This document shows positions 48,250 through 60,814 of a stretch of 64,000 nucleotides of DNA, piece after piece; positions within the stretch are counted from its first letter, which is position 1; each line of letters begins with the position of its first letter. Source of the stretch: Macquaria australasica (lineage: Eukaryota; Chordata; Actinopteri; Centrarchiformes; Percichthyidae). The stretch spans positions 248,001-312,000 of the forward strand of contig SEMN01000045.1 in NCBI GenBank assembly GCA_005408345.1. The letters run 5' to 3'. The notes under the pieces were generated by a model. It searched no databases. It saw only the letters and a list, made by a program, of their open reading frames with translations, and was not told the DNA's origin. A program made the translations under genes and the position numbers.

Positions 48250-51200
48250 ATGGTTTATCCTTCCGAAGGTTTATTCTACATCGAAATGGATCAAGCACCA
48301 CCAGGTAAGTTAGGGTTAAAGGCAGCCATTGTCTGATCCGCGGGGGGTCGGAAAACGTTTTATTCTGTTTTCTGCTGTCCTCTTTTGCTGGCATCCTCTT
48401 GTGTAATGTCTGTAATAAAGCTGACATCTGACAAACGCTGTGCAGGTGTTACTAAAGCGTTACAATGGCCAGGTCCTCGGTGCTGCGCTCCCCCAGTGGC
48501 ATTGCCCAGGCATGCATAGCGCAATTCACTTGCCAATTACGTAATACCTTTCGGCGGACCAGGCGCAGTGGCTTGCCTCTTTTCTTTTGTCCCAGCACAT
48601 ATGGCAAACTTGGACAGAAACGCATGGCGGTTTTGCATCCCCTCCTAGACCAAACACTTTACTAAAGGTGTGTGTCGGTGTAAAGAGTGCGTTTGGAAGG
48701 GAATATAGTTGAGGGTGCGTTAATGAGCGCCGCATGAAACGACCGCTTTGTTCTCTTCTGCAGCCAGCCGTGGTTAATTTGTGTGCTAGCTCTGGAAGAA
48801 AGCTAGAGGCAAGCGGACTAGACAGCTCGTCTCATGACTGAACTCCGGCAACTCATTTTTTATTTACATTTGTCATTTGACCTCCGCGCTGTTACATTGT
48901 CTTGGCAGTGTATAACACTTGTATAACAGTCCTGTGTCTAATTACCGAGCTAAATTCATTTGACTTTAGCTCATTAAAATGGCACCATAATATTTGCCCC
49001 CGTGCATTAATTATATTATGGTAATTATTCATAACAACTGATTAAGTGTGAACTTAAAATGACACAACATAAGAACAAAGATAGGCAACCCTGTATTGTT
49101 CCTTTAAGGTATGTGTTGTAGGAATGTTTTAGTGACAATTCCTGTGTTTGGTTATTAAGACTTAACTCGCCTTTTATGTGTTTTCTGGATTGGAAACCGT
49201 GCAGAACCAGACTACAGCGTGGCTGAATTGATATTATTATTATTCCATACTTAAATTACGTGGCTCTTGTCTGTACTGGTATGCGCATGTGGGTTTTGGA
49301 AGCCAGTAAGAGTTTCTTGGCAGGAGACAGCAAGGGGAAGGTGTGCAGATTTAATTTTGCTGAGTTCAGGAGCCGCAGCTTTTCGTTTTGTGCCTGCCAC
49401 GGTGCTGCTGCACCTGCCTTTTGTTTATTTTAAGGTCAGAAAAAGAGGAGAGCGGATGGTGGGAGAAACCCACATTTTCTCCTCTCTGAGGGTGCTCTTG
49501 TGTTCTCCCCAACTGCCTCATGAAAGGCACTTTTGTCCTGCAGTGAAATATATCGCCCTTCACCTCCTCTTGATGCGGTTTGCCCTCCTTTTTCATTTTT
49601 AGGAAAACGCTTAATCTTTAGGCCAGACTCACGGATTTTATTCCTTTAAGGTTGAAGGAAAACTTAAGAGGATCTGTAAGCGGGCAATCATTATAAAATG
49701 GGAGGGGTGGTCCAAGAGGCTCAAAATATGACTTATGGTTTATTTAATGCCTTCCATGCAATTTAGGACAGTGCCAAAGGCGACTGCAAACTTTAGAGGT
49801 TGGACTTTAATCTACTTTGCAAGAGTTGCAGGCAATGGGAAGCCTACTTATGAGAATTTCTGGAATAATAAAAGAAAACACATTTCACAGTTGTTGACTG
49901 ATAGTGCTCAGAAATGAGGACTAACTGCTACATTTCCTTTTTTAGTGCTGACCACACTGATATCTCTTGGAAACATGCCTGGGCTTGTCCCCAGATCTTG
50001 ACAGGCTCCATCAAGCAAGGGTGTGACAGAGTGTGTGTGTGTTGGTGGGGGTGGGGTGGGGATGGTATACATAGAGAACACTGTATTTCCTTCACACACA
50101 CACACACACACACATCCTTGATTGCAAAAGTCACAATATTGCCCCTGTTAACACCTGGCATTAGCATGCGTCTTGGGTGACCCATTGAGATTCGGTCGCT
50201 CAGATGATGTACGTGTTTATTTGCGTTTATAGACGAGAAGTGAGATCCAATCACACGTGGTTACTAATGCCAGGTGTGCACTGATGTACTTAGAGCTGTC
50301 CACTTGTGATTGGATCACCCAAGACGCATGATAATGCCAGGTGTAAACAGGGCCATAGAAGTAGTCATGTTAACAGTTCTTCACTTGATCTCACAGCAAT
50401 GCTTTCCAATTTCTGATAGATCTCTTTCTAAGAAATCGTCATCCTGATCCTTTGCATTTCATTTCCTTATCTCTCTATCTCTTCTGATTGCAGCTCTCCC
50501 TCCCAGGTCAACAAAGCCCGTGTCCTCCACCATGAACAACAACTGCCTTTCGCCACCTTCATGTTCGCTACAGGACGCTGAATGGTATTGGGGAGACATA
50601 GCCAGGTAAAGCATCTTGACTTTAACAGTCCTGTATCAAACATGCCATCATTCTTACAAACACTAAGGTCTGCTGAGTATGTGTTGTTTGATTATTTAAT
50701 GCACTGGTATGTTAGATCCGTTAACCGTTAACTGATTTCCCCTCAGGGATGAGGTAAACGAGAAGCTCCGAGACACACCTGATGGCTCCTTTCTGGTGCG
50801 CGACGCATCCACAAAGCTGCAAGGAGACTTTACCCTGACGTTAAGGTAAGCAGAAGAAAAAGAGAATATAATCGTTCACATTCACAGGGTTTCCATTTTA
50901 TTTTACATTAATAATCTAATTTTGTGCTTTGCCGTTTCACTTTCTCAGGAAAGACGGACACAACAAGCTGATCAAGATTTACCACGGTGATGGGAAGTAC
51001 GGCTTCTCGGACCCTCTCACATTCACTTCAGTAGTGGAGCTCATTTGGCACTATCAGCACCATCCGTTGGTGGAATACAACGCCACTCTGGACCTAATGC
51101 TCACCCATCCTGTGTCCCGCTTCCAGCAGGTTAGTGAACACCATTATTTTATGTTTTTGAATAAAAATGTCAGTCTGACACTGCAAAAATATTTGACAAG

Positions 51201-52829
51201 TGACGATAGAGATTTTTGTTTAAGTGTAATTTTTGACTTCAGGTCAAAGAGGACAGTGTCGATGTCGCTGGAAGAAAGCTCAAGGAGGTTCACAGTCAGT
51301 ATCAAGAGAAGACAAAGGAGTTTGATCGTCTATATGAAGCTTTCACAAAGACCTCACAGGTAAAAACAAACATTTTAAATGAACTCTGATGGTCTCAAAT
51401 GTCTGTGCTAAGACCAAAACATCACTACTTTTCCAAACAGTAGACTTTACATTCATCAGTCTCCTGACTCTTTTCTTATTGGATGTATTCTTTATGTGAT
51501 GCAGGAGATCCAGATGAAGCGAACAGCTATTGAGGCCTTTAATGAGACGATGCTGATCTTCGAGGAGCAGTGTCGTGAACAGGAGCGTTACGGAGAGGAG
51601 TTTGAGAGGAACGATCAGTCCGAGGGAGCCGACAAAGATCTGGAGAGGTACTTCATTACATCATGGTCCAAAAATGGCTCCAAATGTAGTTTAATATGAG
51701 TGCATGTAGCCCATGTTTATTGAACTCTATTCAGACCTGTGATCTTTACTTCCCCCCGTTAGCTTTCTGATAAATTATGAGAAGCTGAAGTGTCGTCTTG
51801 GTGAGATCTACGACAGCAAAATCCACCTGGAGGAAGACTTGAGAACGCAGGTGGAGGACTATAGAGAGACGGACAGAAAGATGAACAGCTTGCGGCCTGA
51901 CCTCATCCAGTTACGCAACATCAGAGACCAGTACCTCAAGTAAGTTGTGTCAGAATATTGTATCTGTGGTAAATCACTGCAAACACAAAAAGGGTTCTTT
52001 CCTTTTTGGAATTCTGTGGCTGCTCTGTGAAGTAGAATTATTTAATGTTAAAATTAAACCTTTCCTTACACCTCTCCTTGCAGCTGGCTCAATCACAAAG
52101 GCGTACGGCAGAAACGCATTAATGACTGGCTGGGGACGCAGAGTGACAGCCTTGATGAGTACGTTACAACACGTTCTTTCTGGGAACAATATTTAAGAAT
52201 GCAACTTATAAATGAAATACAGAATTGTTACAGGGCTGTTACAATACTTCTCTTGTTTTTCCAGCACGTATGTGTTGAAGGGAGACGAGAAGAATTTGCC
52301 ACATCAGGATGAGACGAGTTGGTTTGTTGGTGAGCTGAGCCGGACGCAGGCCGAGGAGATGCTTCAAGGTAAAGCCCCTGGAACGTTCCTGATCCGCAAG
52401 AGCAGCAAACAGGGATGCTACGCCTGCTCTGTTGTGTGAGTATAACATTTTGGAAAGCAGTATCTGGAAAATAAGATCAATTTTTAGATGAATATTACGC
52501 ATGGTGTAATTGTGTGACTCTCATTGATGTGATTTTTTTTCTTCATTTATTACAGTGTGAATGAAGAAGTGAAGCATTGTATGATCTACAGCACACCACA
52601 CGGATACGGCTTTGCTGAGCCCTACGACGTCCACTGCTCACTGAAAGACCTTGTCCTGCACTATCGCCTGCACTCCTTAGTGCAACACAATGACGCCCTG
52701 GATGTTCGGCTGTCGCATCCAGTACACGCCAAAGCTGCAGCCACGCCTTCTCAACACGCAGAGGAACACAAACTCTTACAGACTCCAAAACACACAGCGG
52801 GGCTCCCGCCTGCCGCTCCAGAAATGTAA
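48250..52829 (+). CDS. pik3r3: PI3-kinase regulatory subunit gamma (p55-gamma), complete coding region
   Basis: Regulatory subunit that holds p110 catalytic subunits inactive and docks them to phosphotyrosine YxxM motifs. Exons: 48250-48304, 50494-50605, 50747-50845, 50949-51129, 51243-51359, 51505-51647, 51763-51939, 52084-52158, 52265-52435, 52556-52829; GT/AG sites, phases agree, 467 residues (human about 461). The short N-terminus (MVYPSEGLFYIEMDQAPPALPPR) lacks SH3 and BH domains and resembles p55-gamma FYIEMDPPALPPKP, so not PIK3R1 p85 or PIK3R2. N-SH2 spans roughly 40-140 (WYWGDIARDEVNEKL, FLVRDAS). The inter-SH2 coiled coil follows, with the p110 C2-contact Asp and Asn kept in ETDRKMNS. 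C-SH2 (WFVGELSRTQAEEML, FLIRKSS) is near 330-430. The last roughly 31 residues are a Pro/Ala/His-rich tail longer than the mammalian end. Confidence 0.95.
48870..49050. promoter_or_regulatory. pik3r3: Candidate regulatory element in pik3r3 intron 1
   Basis: Non-repetitive sequence with several TAATTA/ATTAAT homeodomain-type cores in balanced context, including GTCTAATTACCGAGC and GCATTAATTATATTATGGTAATTATTC. The look is that of a conserved non-coding element, but conservation cannot be assessed here. Confidence 0.25.
50093..50114. repeat. CA dinucleotide microsatellite
   Basis: About 11 CA units in pik3r3 intron 1, just left of the MITE at 50143. Confidence 0.9.
50143..50352. mobile_element. 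MITE with 38-bp inverted termini in pik3r3 intron 1
   Basis: Left arm CCCTGTTAACACCTGGCATT and onward to 50180 matches the reverse complement of 50315-50352 at 36 of 38 positions. The 210-bp element has no coding capacity. A second, partly symmetric block inside (GATCCAATCACACGTGG, GTGATTGGATCACC) suggests a complete foldback. Confidence 0.85.
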
Positions 52830-53254
52830 TCCAACGGAAAGAGACAAAAGGACATATTTACTGTATCCTGCGAGAATGACTGCATCGAGGTGCATTGTGT
52901 AAAGTTTTGCACTACAGTGATTCCATCGGTTTTTGTGAATGGGATTTCACAGATTGAAGTGGGACCGGAACTTGAATGTCAGCTTGAACTTAGTTTTTTT
53001 TTGTTTGTTTGTTTTCAAAGAGACTGTTTAAGCTTTTACTTTTTTTTTTGTACTTCATTTATTGCCATTTGTTTAATGGACACCTTTTCGGGAGGGAGGT
53101 TGACAACCAGAAAATTCTCACTAACATCAGGTGCTGCACCTTTGTTTGACTTTTACAGCCAGAGTTGATGTTGCTAGAGATGTCCCATTTTCCTAGTTAG
53201 TAAATTTATTCAGTTCTGAGAATTTGACCTATAGGTTAGAAATCAATTTGGTTA

Positions 53255-54316
53255 CTATGGAGTTATATTTGTTCCTCATTCATGAGCGTGTGATGGCGCA
53301 TTCTGAGCACAGAAAAAATTTTTTGCAAACACATACATTATGTTTTGTAGAGAAATGATTTATCATGCAAAGAAAGTTTTAATTTGAGTGATAAAAAAAT
53401 CTATTTTGTCCTCTATAAATATATTTACCTGTTTGCTAATATCCACATAAGCGAGCAGTGATAACATATTTTGTTCTGTTTTGCTCAATGTGTAAATTTA
53501 AATAAATTTAAATCTAACTTATTTTATTGGACAGAGGGTGCTTTATAAGAATGCTATAAGTTGGTTTATAGTAATTAGTCAATTAAGTCCGCTAGCTTTA
53601 TGAATATTAGACTCAATTATAGGCACAGTTTAAGTTCTACTTTTTTCAAGGAACTACATGAATTATGTAGTTTTTTAACATTATAATACCATGGCTGTTA
53701 TCTGGCAATCATCAAGGAAGCCTAGCTTATTTAGCTATTGCAAATACAGTATGTTAGCTAGCAACCTACCAAAATAGCTAGGCTGCAAGTTAATAAAGTA
53801 TAGACTAACTTACAAATGTAATTTAATAAAGATGCATAAAACTAGGTATGTAACCAAAACTGTATAAACTACTTAAATGAGGCTGTGGAACTGCTTACCA
53901 TTCCTCTAGTGCTTCCCTACTCCCCTAGTAACAGTTAATAGGCCTACTATAGCGATCAGATTGGAGACAAAACAGCCAGTCAGAAATTACCTACTCCAGT
54001 TTTCTGATTGGCTGGCATTGTGGCACTCTGTAACACTCTGTCAAGTTGACCTAGTGCACAGGCAAACCTGAGACACAGAGCAGAGATGTTGAGAACAAGA
54101 GAAATACTGAGCGAGTGTCCAAGCGTTTGCAAGCAGACAGCACAGGGACATTGAGATATTGAGCACAAAATCGATTTTTGTTTGTTCAAATTAAATTATT
54201 CTTTGCGGGATAATAATCTCTACAAATTATAATTTATGTGCTTGCAAAAAATCTTTTTCTGTGCTCAAAATGTGTAATTGCACACTCAGGAATGAGGCAC
54301 AAATATAACTCCATAG
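53255..54316. mobile_element. Foldback element with about 160-bp inverted arms
   Basis: The left arm (53255-53412, beginning CTATGGAGTTATATTTGT) and right arm (about 54150-54316, ending ACAAATATAACTCCATAG) are inverted copies with moderate divergence. The unrelated interior is about 740 bp. GTTA flanks both ends, a possible target duplication. Partial copies lie at 10154 and 11040. It overlaps the probable pik3r3 3' untranslated region. Confidence 0.75.
53501..53506 (+). terminator. pik3r3: Candidate polyadenylation signal of pik3r3
   Basis: AATAAA about 670 bases after the pik3r3 stop codon. It falls inside the foldback element interior. Other signals further on are possible, so the assignment is tentative. 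Confidence 0.35.
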
Positions 54317-56560
54317 GTTACTACTATGTAGTGCATTTGTGAGGGGGGAAATGGTGCTGTTAACAGGCTGTTTCCGTCATATCGGTTTGGTGGACCAAAC
54401 CATTTTTGGGTAAATGCCACGTGTGAATATGTGAAAAGTCGTGGTGCATCTTGACAATATGCCCCTTTCTTAATAGACATTCATATACAGTGGATAATTA
54501 TGTAGCATTAACATCCTGTAGAATACCATTGTACGAGCATACTCAATGTTAAACCCATTGACCAAAGCACTTAATAGTGAGCAAAACTACATCCCTGTTA
54601 AGTCCGGTAATTGCATTTGGGCAAGGGGAGGGCAATTTATGTACACCTGCTGATGTGCTGATCAAAACATAATCTGAAGTACTGTATGTTATATTCTGTT
54701 ACTCAAAGAAGTATAAGCTTTTTGTATTCTATATATATTTTTTCTATAAACATGCCACAAGATGAAAGCTTGAAGAAAGTGCAATCCAACAGTATTTCTA
54801 TTGTTGCAATGTATGACGATGATGATGGTGGTGAAGGTAATGCTGTTATGAGAGGTTGACATTTGCCACAAAAATGCACTCTCTTTGGTGGTGTCGGTAT
54901 GATGTGGGCTCCGATGTTTGTGTGAACTGCCAGAGGTCCGGAAGTATCCTGCCTCCATTACTTGAACTGTGGCATTGCTCGAGCTATGAATGTTTTTCAT
55001 GACATGCCGCCTACATAGCTTAAGAGGAAAGGAATCCATGTTGAACTTGGCACATTTTTCAAGTTTGAGGACAATAGATACTCTGTACAGAGAAACTGTA
55101 AAATGTATTTCTGAGGTTGGTTTATGGAAGGAGGGTGATTAAGCCTCTTATAAAAATATAACTCCACTGGGGGATTGAGGAAACTCCTCGGGTGAAGCTA
55201 AGCAATGTGAGATCCTGACCTTTTTCTTGCTGAAAGACAATAAACTGATGAGGGTTTTGTCAACTTACATAATCCATTGCTTTTTTTCTCCACAGTCTAT
55301 TGCTCATACTGCACAAGCAATGCACAGTGTCAGTTAATTATCATTTAAGGTAACCATGTAAAAAAGAGGAGGAGGAGCTTTTTTTCCCCATATTTACAAG
55401 TAACGTTACAATTTGGATGACATGGGTGGAAAAATTAGATAACTAGTTATCTAAAATTTACCATCTGTCTCTAGTGGAGCCATTGTCGTCTGATGAGCTT
55501 ATCCTTGGGTCAGCAGAGATAGGAGGCAGCGAGGGCACTGGAGGACACACTGTGGACAGATGGAAGAGAAAGGAAGTGGTCAAGACAATAGCAGGATATG
55601 TGCAGGCCCATTCCCTACTCAGTCTGGCCGCTGTTGAGTCACTAGAAAACAATCTATCAAACTCACATGCTGCATTTTGAAACAACTTTATTTGAAGCTC
55701 CCGTGAAAGGAATGCAGCTCCACTGTAAGCACTTGGTACCAGCCAGCTTGAGTTTTGTCTCCAGAACTTTATCACACAGTCAACACCGTTGTTATGTGAT
55801 AATTACACAAAATGAATTTGTTCCAAATCTTCCAAACTTAACTTTAGCACCATCAACAAAGACACTTGTGTAAACCTTAGGATATAGTCGCCACTGATAA
55901 TGATGGCGATGCTGCTGCTGACCCTGGTTGACCAGAGCAACAGGTGGCCTATTTCAACCATCACATAAAGTCTGTGTTAGGTAGGGATTAATGAGGTGCA
56001 GAGGGCGGGGATGTACTGGGGGAGAGCCTCAGTTCCAGGCCACGGATTACTCCCTCTTACCTGTGTCAGCATAGAGAGCTGGTGGACAGGCAGCATGTTC
56101 TGCTAGGATGGACCAGATGCAGGGGAGATAGATAGATGGGACAGACTGTACCAGCGTTGAGTCACACTCAGGCTGCGTGACTGTCCAAAAGACTGAGAGT
56201 GGGTAGAGAAAGTGTGTGGGGTAACTTAGACAGACATGGAAAAGAGGAGGGACAGGAAAGAGTGCTCACAAATTGCATTTCTCTCACTCCTGTACAGGAT
56301 GGCATAAAAATGAAGGCTGGAAAGGTCAAGTTGGGCCTTTGCTACATTTCCTTTAACCTGAAACACACTCCCACCTGGCTTTACCCCAAAGCTATTTGCT
56401 TTGACAGCAGTTTAGCTTATACTGCTCAGTCCTATTTTCCTTAGCTCCCTGAGTTTAATCTAAGTTTAAAAAAACAAAAACAAAAAAAACGCAGTCCCCC
56501 ACGTCTTTTTCTTACTCATGCATAGTCTGTCTCTACTTTCCTCCCTTTCTCTTTCCTTGT
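54317..56560. other. Intergenic DNA between pik3r3 and ipp, first part
   Basis: No exon recognised. A 204-nt plus-strand open frame at 55474-55680 has no family resemblance and no clear splice sites. Confidence 0.5.
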
Positions 56561-56739
56561 CGGCACACCTCAGTCGTAGAAGTGGCTCGTTTAAATTCTT
56601 GGTCATTTTGCTTTATAGTTCTCAACTTAAATAAGTCCTGGCTGGGGGAGGTGGGGGGTGCAGCAGGACGAATAACCTTTGGAGTCACGCCTAAAATACA
56701 CACACCATCAACTGTCTCGCAGGCTTTCAGGAAAAGAGG

Positions 56740-56960
56740 TTTTCGCTTTCAGTTTGGCCGCAGCCAATCGCGTCTCTCCTCTCCTCTGTCTCCGTCCGAT
56801 TCCACCGTTTTCACGATACCCAACCAGCCAATGGAAGGCCGAGAACGTGCCGGGCGTCGGCCAATCAGCGACCAGTTGCTATGTTGGAGGCAGAATCGAT
56901 AAGAGAGGGATTTTTTTCCTCTCTTTTTTACTAGCTCACATTATAGCTGGCTTATAGGCT
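56740..56960. promoter_or_regulatory. Orphan promoter-like patch with three CCAAT boxes
   Basis: CCAAT at 56764-56768, 56828-56832 and 56861-56865, in one orientation, within a CpG-containing GC-richer patch surrounded by AT-rich DNA. Closely spaced CCAAT boxes are typical of NF-Y dependent promoters. No gene start is recognised within 3.7 kb on either side, so the transcript it might drive is unknown (long non-coding RNA, or a distant alternative ipp first exon). Confidence 0.45.
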
Positions 56961-59900
56961 GAGGGCAAGAGGTACTGTTGCCTGCCAAGCAGCGTGTAGG
57001 CTACGGACTGAACCATTAAACACAGCAGCTCCACATTTTCTTTGAAGCCACCACAAATAAAAGCTACACAATGTGTCTGGATGTTTCGTATGAATCTGTA
57101 TATGCATGTATGTATGGATGTATCTATCTATTTATTTAAGAATTTAGGTTGGAGCACCCACTGAGTTGTTGAGGTCATGGAAAAGCTAGAAAATTAAGCT
57201 GGAAAATTGTTTTCAAGCCTGGAGGAATGATGGCAAATGATGCACATCAAACAAGTTTTAGAATTAAAATCATGTTGTGAAAGTTTGTACATAATCTTTT
57301 TTTTTTTTTCGGGTACTTTTTTTTCCCTTTAATATCTTGACTATCCTTTTACATGTTAGCCCAAACAACATGTCATGATTACTTACAGTAAACCCCAATG
57401 TACAGTAGTGGCTAAACATAGACCTTGAATGCTACAGTGAATATTGTACATATTCAATAAAATATTTAGGATAATGCACATAGGGATTTAGTCCTCCTGG
57501 TGGCTCAATTGAATCATGCCTTAGGTCTCTTGCTTTACTGATCTGTGTTCTAAATAAAAATCAACAAAGAAAATTACATTAGAACATTAATCCTGAATAG
57601 AATCAGTTTAGAATAAGGTACATTCACTGTATGAATTGCATCTTTAACTTGTATCTTAAGTTGAATAAAATACTGTAAAAGCATGAAACAATTTTAGTAA
57701 ACAAAAGTTAATGATAAGATGTAGAATTGTAATAGTCACTTCATACTAGTTCATTGGATGCTTCCAAACCTAAAGTGATCATTTATTGGCTATCTCAGTG
57801 ACCTCTGGTAACAGTGATTGGAGTAAGGGGCTCAGATCATACTGAGATGAGAGGTGACACTGAGCCAGCTCTTAAAAGGGGATAACATACTACTGCTTGC
57901 TGACAAACCATTCAGGAGAAACATCAATCCAGATCCACAACCAAATCAGATTTGCAGATTCCAGCATAGGCAGGAAGGAAGATGATCCCATGCACCTCCT
58001 TGAAACAGGTAGAGCGGGACACTGACTCAACTGTAAAATAATATCTCTCCTTTTGGATAAATGCCCAACAGTTTGCTTGATTTCCTCCCAATTCAACATG
58101 TGACATACATATTGCATTGTACTTCCATTTCTCATGGAAAAAATCCTCACTAATGATTTCAGCTGTAATAAATGGAGGACCTGATCGTCCCTCAAGCTCT
58201 CAGGACAATCTCATTGTGGGAGTTCAGCTCTCAAATAGATTAAAAAAGAACCAGCAGGCACATGGCCAGCAAGCCAATGTGGCACAGGACTGACAGACAC
58301 CAGCTCCAGTGTAGATGGCAGAGAAGCTTCAGAGTTCAAATCAGAATCCATCTTGGTCTGACAGCACAATACTGTCTCACTGTAGGTGGTGAACTCAGCC
58401 AAGATCAAGAAGGGTTAAGCAGTTCACAAGTCCTGTCAGGTGAGGACAGGAGTCTTGTCTGGCAATATCAGAACAAACGTGTAGATGAGATAACATTTGC
58501 AACTACAATGTTGTAATAAGAAGGACACTGTTTTATTAACACAAAATAAAATGCCCTCATCATGCAATAGGGATTCTTACAGTATAAGTTATGGGCAACA
58601 TTATGGAAATAATAAAACTCCTACCACAGAGTGCTGTAATTACTTGTTTTGTGTTATCTGGTATGATTTAAAGCCAATGTAAGTACTCAGTAAACTCTGA
58701 ACTCTACCTACTCCCATAAGAACCCTTAAACTGTCAGTTTTGTCTCATGATGTTTTTCTTTCCTGGTGAAAGCAACGTCTAGCCAGAAGACAGAGCCCTG
58801 ATGAAAAAGTCAGACATACCCTACACTTAAAACAGAATGATAATTATGGTGACCATTTTCCATAGGATGACCCTCACACTATTTACTTTTTCTCCTGCTG
58901 CTACATGGGAGATTCTGTGAGCAAGGCGAACACTCACCACAGTGGAGAGACATGATGATCAGTGAAAATAATTGTCATGTTCATGACAAGCAAAAACATT
59001 GCCTATAGGAGAAAAAAGTGAGAGACTACAGCCATGCCTAACCAAAAAAAAAAGCATAATCCAGCTGTAACAGAGCCATTTTTGCCAAAAGAAGTCTGTG
59101 TCACTAGATCCAAATTTATTTTAGCACCTAGGTGAGGTGCTAAAATAACCTAGGCCTACTTATTAAAACCTGTTTTACAAGAGGCATCTGCCCAGGCAGC
59201 AACATAAAGAACAAAAGGCAAAGAAAAAAAGACACTTTCAGATTACAAATGAAACACGTAACGCCTAAACATGTGAAAATTCTGTCATTAAGGTTTGCAG
59301 AGGCCTGTTTTCTGCCTTTAGTACATATTATCATGTTGGAGAGAGAACATGTTTGTCCCAGACTCACCAGCATGTATCATCCATTGACTGAAAGGAGGCT
59401 GTTGTCACACTTCAATGAAACACCAATGAGGCTCTTGAATCAAAAATAACTCTAGCTTGTGTAGAAAGTGACAGTAATCGTGCCTCTATTGAGAAAAACA
59501 TGAATCTTATTTGAGGATGGAGAATACATTCGCCTTCCAGATTCTCATATGTTTTGGTTCTCTGATAAACATGTAGCCAAGTTGAGACTGTTTTGAGCTT
59601 TTAAACGGGAAGATATCACATTACAGGTTAAAACGTTGTTGAGCAGGTTCAAGTTTACTCATGAAAAGATGCCGGAAGTCGATTGAGAAAAATTGGAGAG
59701 TTGAATGTGGCAGCTCACAGTTAGACTGTCATCACTGATGGTTTGGCTAACCAATGATGCTTTTCACTTGTTTGTTTTTTTTCAAAGCTCACTCAGTTCA
59801 GAAGGTGAGCTTTGCCTTATATTGGCTTACTAAGAGACCATTTACACTGTATCCAATAAGCTAATTGTTCGGCTGAGATAACGGCCATGGTGGATGACCT

Positions 59901-60650
59901 TTAGGGAAACAGGGCACACTGGAAATGTATCAATACAGGGCAACAAAAAGGAAACCCAACCAAGTGTCTAGGGTGGCCAGGTTGGTACATATCTACCTTT
60001 GAGTTTTAATTGGCCAACGCTGGTGCCACCACATATTCTCTAGCACACCACTGGATGTTCCATGGGTGACGCATTGAAATAGCAGGAAATACAAGTCAAG
60101 TGATGGTTACATGACTTTTTCCTGTAACTGTCACAGGCGTTTTTCAGCTCAATTCAGTGGACCAGACAGGTCCAATGGGCCCAAGCAGTGCAAGAGTTCT
60201 GTATGTAATAACAGGTTCCCAGCATAATATTTAAACTAATTTGATGTCAAGCTACTGATTAAAACAAACTGGACTACCCATTGCCACTGTCTAAGAGCAG
60301 GCTAGGTTGTAGGCTCGGTCAAGTCTCCAGTGGAAGAGGTTACAGCCAACGCAGTGGAGGGTGGCTAAATCTAAAATTACCATTCTGCTGGGGGCTGACA
60401 TGCTAAGAAGACTATGATAATTTACATGGTATGTTTCTGTGGCTTGTTGTCAAGGACTTCCATTTGTTCAGCTGCTCGTTCAAAGGCAACACTGCCATCT
60501 GGCGTTGCGTGTTATAGCAAACCTGGTTGCGAATTCTTGGGTAAACTGACCAAAAACGAGACAAACAAATACAAAAAAATAATTAAAACAAAACGAAATA
60601 AAGCATACCTTCGTGTAATTTAATGTTCTTCCCCAAGAGAGACAACGAGG
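56961..60650. other. Intergenic DNA upstream of ipp, with an eroded minus-strand reading frame
   Basis: No supportable gene. At 57906-58408 two adjacent minus-strand open frames read protein-like text (for example FFHEKWKYNAICMSHVELGG) but are broken by a frameshift or stop near 58205. They may be a pseudogene or isolated exon. Confidence 0.4.
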
Positions 60651-60814
60651 GCCACTGACGACACAAACCCGCAGAAAAGACAACGTTCTCGGGGATTGAT
60701 TATTCATGACTGGATTGATTCAACGGCCAGACCGGCGCAGTCGATCCCGACAAAAAGGATTGACAGTCTGCAGGGCGACGGAAGTTGCCTGCATCCTCAT
60801 CTGTAAACTTATGG
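60650..60814 (+). promoter_or_regulatory. ipp: IPP promoter and non-coding first exon
   Basis: A donor GTAAGT at 60815 and an acceptor (TGTGTCTTTCAG) before 61184 delimit an untranslated first exon whose 5' end is not defined. Its last four bases are ATGG; spliced to exon 2 this ATG opens an 8-codon upstream frame ending before the main start. Confidence 0.5.

Noticed and set aside
55474..55680. 68 aa plus-strand open frame (MEPLSSDELILGSAEIGG...)
   Set aside because: No recognisable domain, no initiation context and no supporting exons; treated as chance.
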